Of a stretch of 10,254 bases of DNA, positions 1 to 5,522 are shown piece after piece. How positions within the stretch are numbered: the stretch's first letter is position 1; the number at the start of each line of letters is the position of its first letter. The position numbers were made by a program, and so were the translations under genes. The notes under the pieces were generated by a model, which searched no databases, was not told where the DNA came from, and saw only the letters and a list, made by a program, of their open reading frames with translations. Source of the stretch: Calditrichota bacterium. GTDB taxonomy: Bacteria > Zhuqueibacterota > Zhuqueibacteria > Residuimicrobiales > Krinioviventaceae. The DNA is taken from positions 1 to 10,254 of the forward strand of contig RPQV01000075.1 in the NCBI GenBank assembly GCA_003818595.1. The letters run 5' to 3'.

Positions 1-321
1 ACCCGTGAATTAGAAGCATTGCAGGAGGAGACCGAGGCACTGCAGCGTTCTCTGCTGGCTAAAGAGCGGATGCTCATGGAAAAGGAGTCGGAGTTGGATT
101 CTCTGCAGCAGGCGTTGGAAGAGAAAGAAATTGAACTTCAACAGCGCGAGGCAGCAGCAAAAAATATGCGACGAACCGGTCTTTGGACTTTGATTATCGG
201 CGTCATCCTCATATTCGCCGCGTTGAGGAGAATGCTGCATTCCAAGCCGAGCAAAACAACTGCGGCAACAGCAAAACCAAAAACAATATCTCCCACTGAT
301 GAGGCGAAAAAAACTCCTTAA
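1..321 (+). CDS. 3' end of a coiled-coil, single-pass membrane protein (partial)
   Basis: The reading frame is open from the first base of the window, so the start lies upstream and only about 106 C-terminal residues are visible. The first ~55 residues are dense in Glu, Gln, Leu and Lys with leucines at heptad-like spacing (for example LEALQEETEALQRSLL), which predicts a long alpha-helical coiled coil. One hydrophobic helix follows at about residues 60-75 (LWTLIIGVILIFAAL), flanked by Arg on both sides (MRR before, RRML after). The last ~30 residues form a polar Lys/Thr/Ala/Pro-rich tail. This fits a membrane-anchored coiled-coil protein, but no family can be named from the fragment. A TTG at 19 could serve as a start for a 100-residue protein, but the frame continues upstream in the same coiled-coil style, so I read it as internal. 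The stop overlaps the stop of the oppositely oriented neighbour by 4 bases. Confidence 0.7.
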   Translation, partial: TRELEALQEETEALQRSLLAKERMLMEKESELDSLQQALEEKEIELQQREAAAKNMRRTGLWTLIIGVILIFAALRRMLHSKPSKTTAATAKPKTISPTDEAKKTP

Positions 322-1577
322 AAAGCCTGCTCACTCAACAGTTCACCGACCATTTTTAAAGTGAGTTTCAGCTTTTCTGCATGGTGATGTCCTTCAATCA
401 CAGTCTGAATCGCACGCAATGGTATAATTTGATACTTTAGACACCAAAATAGCAGCGAAGCAAAAGCCGATCCCTTTGCGCCCGCCAAACGTCGCAATGG
501 AAGACGGATTTCATTCCCCGTCCTGGAGAATGTCAATGATTCTTCTCTGATGACCAACGTCTTTTCCGAAATCAGTCCGATGACCTTGTCCATGCCATCC
601 TGAGAAGTGATCAATGCTACATCCGGATTAAAAATATTCTGAAAGTGGATTGGGGTAGTTGAAAGCGTCAAATAGGCAATCGAAAAACCGGCGGCAACAG
701 TCACGGGGTATTCCCCCTTTTTGGCCACATGCAATCCGCATCGCAACGCCGCTGACCCCACCAACTGAGCGGCTGTCTGAACACCTTCCCCCGCAGAGCC
801 GGCGATCACCACCTCGACCGTACCAGTCAGTTCACTCTCTTCAGTTTTTTCCATTTCTTCCAGCGAATCCAATAAAGAGCAAGTTTGCCGACGCTTACTA
901 CGAAAAGCAGGTCGATCAGCTTTCAATACTCGTATTGGTTTGTGTTCGAGACCGTGCAGTTCACGAACTTTGCGAATCCCATGCGAAGGACAATTTTCGA
1001 TAATCTCCACCAAAGCAAATCCATTGACCGCAATCGCCTCGGCCAGACCTGATTCAATGTCATCGTCGATGTACATACGACGAATGTAGGCGGCACCGGC
1101 AAGCTCGACCAATCCGCAGACATCCATCGGTGGAACGGCATCGCTATAGTCGTCATCGATATCCGTTGAACAGCAGGGTGATAAGCCGCTTTTTTGGCCA
1201 CCGGTCATACCGTAGACCAGATTATTGTGCAAAATAACAGTCATCTCGACATTGTAGCGGGCGGCCATGATCAGGTGCTGCAGACCTATGGTTGCACCTC
1301 CATCGCCCAGCACAACGATCACCTTTTTATCGCTGGTTTGCATACCCATCACCACCCCCTGAGCTAGTGAGACGGATCGACCATGCAGGCCATGAATAGT
1401 ATGACAATTCAAAAGGCCGTCGATGAGACCACAGCAACCAATATCGCTGACCACGATGACATCGAGCGGATGATATCCGATAGATTCAACAGCCCAAGCA
1501 AGTGCCTTGGCGATGACGGTGTGGCCGCAGCCGGGACAGTAAGGAAACGATGCTGTTGCTAGCAGGGATTGAGACAT
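318..1577 (-). CDS. 2-oxoacid:ferredoxin oxidoreductase, beta (TPP) subunit fused to gamma domain
   Basis: With its partner alpha subunit this enzyme would oxidatively decarboxylate a 2-oxoacid with CoA, passing electrons to ferredoxin in the cytoplasm. Residues 1-~215 are a beta subunit: CPGCGH (C14, C17), DIGC (C48) and ENCPSHG (C196) sit where family members bind a 4Fe-4S cluster. GDGG (91-94) with HNN (117-119) forms the Mg-TPP motif, and MTGGQ (124-128) is typical of the family. A charged linker (about 220-250) leads to a gamma domain (about 252-419) with GSAGEGVQTAA, matching the gamma glycine-rich motif. The usual layout keeps gamma separate or at the N-terminus of alpha; here it is on the C-terminus of beta. 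I chose the ATG at 1577 because AGGTGG lies just upstream; a TTG at 1595 would put this Shine-Dalgarno inside the gene. The start overlaps the alpha gene by 19 bases, indicating translational coupling. Substrate (2-oxoglutarate, branched-chain oxoacid or pyruvate) cannot be settled. No ferredoxin-like delta subunit is in the window. Confidence 0.9.
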   Translation of the reverse strand: MSQSLLATASFPYCPGCGHTVIAKALAWAVESIGYHPLDVIVVSDIGCCGLIDGLLNCHTIHGLHGRSVSLAQGVVMGMQTSDKKVIVVLGDGGATIGLQHLIMAARYNVEMTVILHNNLVYGMTGGQKSGLSPCCSTDIDDDYSDAVPPMDVCGLVELAGAAYIRRMYIDDDIESGLAEAIAVNGFALVEIIENCPSHGIRKVRELHGLEHKPIRVLKADRPAFRSKRRQTCSLLDSLEEMEKTEESELTGTVEVVIAGSAGEGVQTAAQLVGSAALRCGLHVAKKGEYPVTVAAGFSIAYLTLSTTPIHFQNIFNPDVALITSQDGMDKVIGLISEKTLVIREESLTFSRTGNEIRLPLRRLAGAKGSAFASLLFWCLKYQIIPLRAIQTVIEGHHHAEKLKLTLKMVGELLSEQAF

Positions 1578-2683
1578 GACACCACCTTTGCGCAAATTTC
1601 ATCCGGCGCAATCATTCTGCCGATTCTGCCGATACTGTGCACATGAGGCAGCTTACGACTTCCGAATATGATCTGTTTCAATGTGCCGGTAATGTTTTCT
1701 TCGATCACGAAAACATGACTATACCGATCCATCATCTCGAGTACAGACCATGGAATCGGCAGCATGGTTTTCATGGTGAGTCGATCCACATAAATCTTTC
1801 GATCGCGTAAATCCTCGACAGCTTTTCGGACAGCGCCATGGGAAATACCAAAGGTCACTAACAATGTCCGAGATCGTTCATCAACATCATGATCAAAACA
1901 CGCGTATTCGTTCATACGCATCACAATTTTATCCCGCAATCTCTCGGTGTTTTTCATGGCTTCGGGCGTCGAATTCCGGATGAGTCCGCTGGAATCGTGC
2001 GTGGATGCATTCAATCTTACCGGATAATGCGGATTGCCCACTGGTGCGAAAGGCGGCGTCAGATCGGGAGTGAAGGGATAAGAGTTTAGTGACGCATGAA
2101 TTTGCGGAGAATGCTCAGTCGTTTCAAATATCGGCAAAGTCGACCTGCTGAGGCTGCGCTCAGTCATCATCATTTCTTTTGAAGTCAGCAAGACAACAGG
2201 GGTGCGCAAACGAATTGCGGCTTCTACCGCCAGCCGCCCAAGCTCCCAACAATCCTGAAAATCGGCCGGGCAAAAGACCGGCAATGGATAACCGCCGGAA
2301 ATCGCACCCTGCAGCAACAGGAGATCTCCTTGAGAGCCGACTGTTGCCGAACCGGTGCTGGGGCCCAGCCGCTGCACCAGAATAATGATCATCGAAAGTT
2401 CCATCATGAATGCCATATTCAGAGATTCCAGCATGAGCGCAAATCCTGGAAAAGAAGTGGCTGTCACCGGCAATTTCCCAACAGCCGAATAACCGCAGCA
2501 CCACTGCAGCGCAGAAATTTCATCCGGCGCCGGAAAAAACTCGGGAAATCTTTGCTGCCCGTACCCATAAAGTAGATTGGCCGGTGTAATTGGATAACCA
2601 ATAAAAACATCGCCGCCGGCCATAGCCAGCGATTCTATGAGCACGCGCGAACCATCCGTCAACAGGACTTGTTGATTCCTCAT
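1559..2683 (-). CDS. 2-oxoacid:ferredoxin oxidoreductase, alpha subunit
   Basis: This is the 374-residue partner of the beta-gamma fusion and provides the pyrimidine-binding half of the TPP site. GYPITP (29-34) is the conserved substrate-loop motif. PDEISALQ (53-60) carries the glutamate expected to activate TPP. SFPGFALMLESL (77-88) and QRLGPSTG (104-111) are close to the forms seen in 2-oxoglutarate and branched-chain oxoacid enzymes. HDSSGL (229-234) before an Arg/Lys-rich helix and a C-terminal transketolase-like domain (about 272-370, with VTFGISHGAV and VIEEN) complete the alpha fold. There is no N-terminal gamma domain, unlike many KorA proteins. The frame stays open upstream to 2860, but family similarity begins at the MRNQQ or MMRNQQ start. 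GGAGG lies 7 bases before the ATG at 2683 and 4 before the ATG at 2686; I chose 2683, with 2686 nearly as likely. It is the first gene of a two-gene operon divergent from the cytochrome genes. Confidence 0.9.
   Translation of the reverse strand: MRNQQVLLTDGSRVLIESLAMAGGDVFIGYPITPANLLYGYGQQRFPEFFPAPDEISALQWCCGYSAVGKLPVTATSFPGFALMLESLNMAFMMELSMIIILVQRLGPSTGSATVGSQGDLLLLQGAISGGYPLPVFCPADFQDCWELGRLAVEAAIRLRTPVVLLTSKEMMMTERSLSRSTLPIFETTEHSPQIHASLNSYPFTPDLTPPFAPVGNPHYPVRLNASTHDSSGLIRNSTPEAMKNTERLRDKIVMRMNEYACFDHDVDERSRTLLVTFGISHGAVRKAVEDLRDRKIYVDRLTMKTMLPIPWSVLEMMDRYSHVFVIEENITGTLKQIIFGSRKLPHVHSIGRIGRMIAPDEICAKVVSCLNPC
1582..1587 (-). promoter_or_regulatory. Ribosome binding site for the beta-gamma subunit, inside the alpha gene
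   Basis: Read on the minus strand, AGGTGG lies 4 bases before the ATG at 1577, with its AGG core 7 bases away. It sits within the last codons of the alpha gene. It decides the start of the fusion in favour of MSQ over the longer TTG frame. Confidence 0.65.
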
Positions 2684-2690
2684 CATTAAT

Positions 2691-2695
2691 CCTCC
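2691..2695 (-). promoter_or_regulatory. Ribosome binding site for the alpha subunit
   Basis: GGAGG on the minus strand precedes two tandem ATG codons (2686 and 2683) at 4 and 7 bases. It argues against the 58-residue N-terminal extension that is open in frame up to 2860. Confidence 0.7.
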
Positions 2696-2711
2696 AAATT
2701 GCCATATTGAA

Positions 2712-2739
2712 TATATAAAGTCATGAGAAAGATTACCAA
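2712..2739 (-). promoter_or_regulatory. Candidate promoter of the oxidoreductase operon
   Basis: On the minus strand, TTGGTA (2739-2734) and TATATA (2717-2712) are separated by 16 bases, resembling sigma-70 -35 and -10 boxes. Transcription would begin near 2705, giving a leader of about 20 bases ending in the GGAGG site. This rests only on matching hexamers, and the region is AT-rich, so chance matches are possible. Confidence 0.35.
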
Positions 2740-2748
2740 TGATTTCTG

Positions 2749-2786
2749 CGATCCGGATATCACCGAAATTGAATGAACCGATCCGG
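2749..2786. repeat. Direct repeat CGATCCGG, candidate regulator site in the divergent region
   Basis: The 8-mer CGATCCGG occurs at 2749-2756 and at 2779-2786, offset by exactly 30 bases, about three helical turns. The first copy lies within the perfect palindrome ATCCGGAT (2751-2758). The second lies within ACCG-ATC-CGGT (2777-2787), an inverted repeat. One copy sits about 9 bases upstream of the proposed -35 of the leftward promoter and the other about 19 bases upstream of the rightward one. This is how a shared activator site might look, but the repeat is short and could arise by chance. Confidence 0.4.
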
Positions 2787-2805
2787 TAAAAAATTAAAAA
2801 TTTGC

Positions 2806-2833
2806 TTGCACGAATAGAATAATTAATTATATT
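2806..2833 (+). promoter_or_regulatory. Candidate promoter of the cytochrome gene pair
   Basis: TTGCAC (2806-2811) and TATATT (2828-2833) are spaced 16 bases apart in an AT-rich stretch. They would give a leader of about 30 bases. The cytochrome's Shine-Dalgarno GAGGTG (2861-2866) then lies 5 bases before the ATG. The match is reasonable but untested, and overlapping choices such as TTATAT at 2827 exist. Confidence 0.35.
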
Positions 2834-2871
2834 AAGCCATGAAATCGTTCTTTTTACCATGAGGTGTCATC

Positions 2872-4218
2872 ATGAAATCCACAACCATTTCGCCGCTTCT
2901 CCTCATGCTTACCATTCTGATGACGACAAGCATTCAATCCGGAGTCGAGGATCGGGGGAAATATCCCTATGATTCATTCGAAAAACCACAGGTCTGTCAA
3001 AGCTGCCATACGGACATCTATATGCAATGGACGCAGTCGATGATGTCGCAGGCATACACTCATCATTGGGATGAAATTGAATACTTTGATCTGGCGGTCG
3101 CTCATGCGCAAAAGGTACCGTCCTTGAAAGAACCAGTGGACGGTTGTAACGGTTGTCATGCGCCGCTGGCCTTTCTTGCAGGTGATCTTACGCCGCCGCC
3201 TCCCGCCGCCGGCTCACGAGCCAACGAAAGTGTGAGCTGCGACCTTTGCCATACCATCAGCGCAATTCAGACTGTGGATCAAACACCCTTTAATTTTAGT
3301 TATGTGCCCAGTCCAGGACGAACAAAATATGGCTCCAAGCCGGGATTGGTTTCGCCTCATCATGTCACAAAAAATCTAGACATCTATGCGCAGGCAGAAT
3401 TCTGCGGAAGTTGCCATAATGAAAAGAACCCTTTTGGTATTTGGGTCAAATCAACACAAATAGAATGGCTGGAAGGTCCTTATTCCAAACAAAACGTCCC
3501 CTGTCATCAATGCCACATGCCGAAAGCATGGGGACAGAACGCCAAGATGGCGCAGGAGGACATGGTAGCCCAACACCTTTTTCACGGTGCTCATGATCCC
3601 GGCAAAGTAGCCGGCGCCATTGAGATCAGAATGCACCCCGAAGAGAGAGAGGTCGAGATCGACGGAACAGCCGTTATCAAAGTTCAGCTTTTCAATGGCA
3701 AAGCCGGGCATAAAATACCCACTGGTTCCGTCGAAGATCGGATTTTGTGGCTTGATGTGACTGCCATCGATGAAGAGGGGAAAACTTATCATTTGCCTGT
3801 GGATCAAAAAGGATTCGAGGGGGAAGAGTATACTATTGGATCGACAGCTCTGGCCTATGTGGACATGGGATTGCCGAAAGGCATCGACAATTTTCAGGGA
3901 GTACCAAGAGACGGGATCCCCGTAGGCGATCGTATCTTTAGAATGCCATATTTTGATGACCAAGGTATCATGACGATTATGCAATGGAATACCGCCAAGT
4001 TGGGTGTTGATTACCGCATCGGGCCGAGAGAAACAAAAATCGAAAGTTACACTTGGACACTTCCGGACGATGTTGCGGTAGGAAAGGTGATCATCAAAGC
4101 ACAACTCAATTATCAAAAATTAGTCAAGCCTGTTGCTGATTTTCTGCACGTGCCGGAGGATGAAAGTGAGATCATGATCATCAACAAGGCCGATACCTGG
4201 ATAGAGGTGTACGAATAG
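2872..4218 (+). CDS. Secreted pentaheme cytochrome c
   Basis: This 448-residue protein starts with a Sec signal peptide (about residues 1-23, hydrophobic LLLMLTILM). It has five CXXCH heme c motifs at residues 42-46, 92-96, 123-127, 178-182 and 211-215. All lie in the N-terminal half, with scattered His residues (for example H64-H65, H163-H164, H235, H238, H241) that could be distal ligands. The opening CQSCHTDIYMQW is typical of cytochrome c554-like multiheme proteins. The C-terminal ~200 residues have no heme motifs. They include AGHKIPTGSVEDRILWLDV (278-296), a pattern seen after the hemes in this kind of cytochrome, and probably form a beta-rich domain. The expected role is periplasmic electron transfer; a catalytic role cannot be excluded. 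GAGGTG lies 5 bases before the ATG. The gene is divergent from the oxidoreductase and followed after 83 bp by the porin-cytochrome, so the two are probably co-transcribed. The specific subfamily and redox partner are unknown. Confidence 0.88.
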   Translation: MKSTTISPLLLMLTILMTTSIQSGVEDRGKYPYDSFEKPQVCQSCHTDIYMQWTQSMMSQAYTHHWDEIEYFDLAVAHAQKVPSLKEPVDGCNGCHAPLAFLAGDLTPPPPAAGSRANESVSCDLCHTISAIQTVDQTPFNFSYVPSPGRTKYGSKPGLVSPHHVTKNLDIYAQAEFCGSCHNEKNPFGIWVKSTQIEWLEGPYSKQNVPCHQCHMPKAWGQNAKMAQEDMVAQHLFHGAHDPGKVAGAIEIRMHPEEREVEIDGTAVIKVQLFNGKAGHKIPTGSVEDRILWLDVTAIDEEGKTYHLPVDQKGFEGEEYTIGSTALAYVDMGLPKGIDNFQGVPRDGIPVGDRIFRMPYFDDQGIMTIMQWNTAKLGVDYRIGPRETKIESYTWTLPDDVAVGKVIIKAQLNYQKLVKPVADFLHVPEDESEIMIINKADTWIEVYE

Positions 4219-4301
4219 ATCAAATTTAGAGTCGAAATGAACTGGTCGATCTCCATCAATGTATCGACTCATGAACTGCCCACATTCAAAAGGAGCTCAC
4301 C
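4219..4301 (+). other. Short gap within the cytochrome gene pair
   Basis: This 83-base gap holds the Shine-Dalgarno AGGAG (4291-4295) of the downstream gene. I see no hairpin followed by a T-run, so nothing suggests transcription ends here. A separate promoter is not evident either. The simplest reading is that the two genes form an operon. Confidence 0.45.
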
Positions 4302-5504
4302 ATGAAAAAGATTTTACTGGCATTTGCCGCGGGCTTTCTTCTTTCGCTGCTCATTATGGATAGCGCATCAGCAATCCCAGCCTTCGCCAGGCGCTACAAA
4401 TTATCCTGTTCGACCTGCCACGCTCCCTTTCCCAAATTAAAAGCTTATGGCAATGATTACGCCGGTTCAGGCTTTATCCTTCAGGAAAATGAAAAAGAAC
4501 GGGATTATGTGACCGCGGGAGATGACCTGCTATGGTTGAATAAAGATTTCCCAATGGCTGTCCGTTTTGATGCGTTTGCAGTTTATGAGTCGGATGATGC
4601 GGTGAAATCGGATCTGCAAACACCTTATGGTCTGAAATTTTTATCAGGCGGCGCTTTATATAAAAACATCGGCTATTATTTTTATTTTTTCATGTCAGAA
4701 ACGGGCGAAGTTGCGGGCATTGAAGACGCTTACATTCACCTCAATAACATTTTCGGCACTCACCTCGATGTCATGATTGGCCAATTTCAGACCTGCGATC
4801 CGTTAATGAAACGGGAATTACGTCTCACTTTTGAGGACTATTGGATCTATAAAATCAGACCCGGTAGGTCATACAACAATTTAACCTATGACCGGGGCAT
4901 TATGCTTTCTTATGACATTGCCAAAACCGGAACCAATATCGTGGGCATGATTGTGAACGGCAACGGAAAACCCGAAGCCCAAAACAGCAAAATGGATAGA
5001 GATCAATATAAAAATTATGGTATACGGATTTTGCAAAGCGTCACTGACGCCGCGACCATCGGCGGATTTTATTACTATGGTAAAGAGGCGGAGTATTTTT
5101 CCGGCGGAAAAGCTTTTAATGAAATCACCTATTATGGGCCGGATGTGACGATTGATGCCGGATCCTTTGGTTTTACCGGTCAATATCTTATACGTCAAGA
5201 CAGCAATCCCGTTTATTACAATCTGGCCAACGACATCCAAACATCAGGCATCGTTGCGGAACTGGTCTATTCTCCTCGAATGGACCGCTCACGGTGGTAT
5301 CTAACGGCTCTGTATAACAACATCACATCGGATCTGGATGATCTGAATCTTCAGGACCTGGATGTTGATCCGTTGGCATACGAGACGGCCACTCTGAGTG
5401 CCACTTTTCTGTTATCCCGCAATTTTCGAATCGTCGGTGAATTGACACGAGATTTAGGGCGTAATGCCAATCGATTCGTTTTGGGCTTGAATACAGCATT
5501 TTGA
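4302..5504 (+). CDS. Monoheme cytochrome fused to an outer-membrane beta barrel
   Basis: The 400-residue product has a clear signal peptide (1-24, ending SASA before IPAFARR). A single heme c motif, CSTCH, lies at residues 36-40 within PAFARRYKLSCSTCHAPFP, followed by LKAYGNDYAGSGF. The remaining ~340 residues alternate aromatic/hydrophobic and polar residues in many short strands and end in GLNTAF, the terminal Phe expected of an outer-membrane barrel. The architecture (signal, one heme, then barrel) parallels Cyc2, the iron-oxidising porin-cytochrome, whose heme region has a similar FAR-x(n)-CxxCH and P-x-L-x-x-[FY]-G pattern. Related proteins of unknown function also occur in other phyla, so an iron-oxidase role is not claimed. 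EDYWIY and YDRGIM (about 176-206) look like conserved barrel motifs. AGGAG at 4291-4295 is 6 bases before the ATG. It is likely expressed with the upstream pentaheme cytochrome, a plausible periplasmic partner. Confidence 0.82.
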   Translation: MKKILLAFAAGFLLSLLIMDSASAIPAFARRYKLSCSTCHAPFPKLKAYGNDYAGSGFILQENEKERDYVTAGDDLLWLNKDFPMAVRFDAFAVYESDDAVKSDLQTPYGLKFLSGGALYKNIGYYFYFFMSETGEVAGIEDAYIHLNNIFGTHLDVMIGQFQTCDPLMKRELRLTFEDYWIYKIRPGRSYNNLTYDRGIMLSYDIAKTGTNIVGMIVNGNGKPEAQNSKMDRDQYKNYGIRILQSVTDAATIGGFYYYGKEAEYFSGGKAFNEITYYGPDVTIDAGSFGFTGQYLIRQDSNPVYYNLANDIQTSGIVAELVYSPRMDRSRWYLTALYNNITSDLDDLNLQDLDVDPLAYETATLSATFLLSRNFRIVGELTRDLGRNANRFVLGLNTAF

Positions 5505-5522
5505 TCCGCGGTCGAGGCAATT

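Noticed and set aside
330..365. CTCACT...AGTGAG inverted repeat as a terminator for the leftmost gene
   Set aside because: The loop is about 24 bases, the stem only 6, and it lies inside the oxidoreductase coding sequence with no following T-run.
1578..1595. TTG start giving six extra residues on the beta-gamma fusion
   Set aside because: It would place the AGGTGG ribosome binding site inside the coding sequence, while the ATG at 1577 is at normal spacing and matches the usual beta-subunit start.
2160..2504. Second minus-strand frame of 114 codons inside the alpha gene
   Set aside because: It is a shifted reading of the alpha subunit's most conserved part; the alpha frame carries all family motifs without a frameshift.
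2687..2860. In-frame N-terminal extension of the alpha subunit (58 residues)
   Set aside because: The extension is AT-rich, unlike any alpha-subunit N-terminus I know, covers the divergent promoter region, and GGAGG sits directly before the inner tandem ATGs.
3451..4116. Long open frame of 221 codons on the minus strand within the pentaheme cytochrome gene
   Set aside because: It lies entirely inside a gene with clear signal peptide and five heme motifs, has no recognisable domain, and no Shine-Dalgarno or neighbour supports it.
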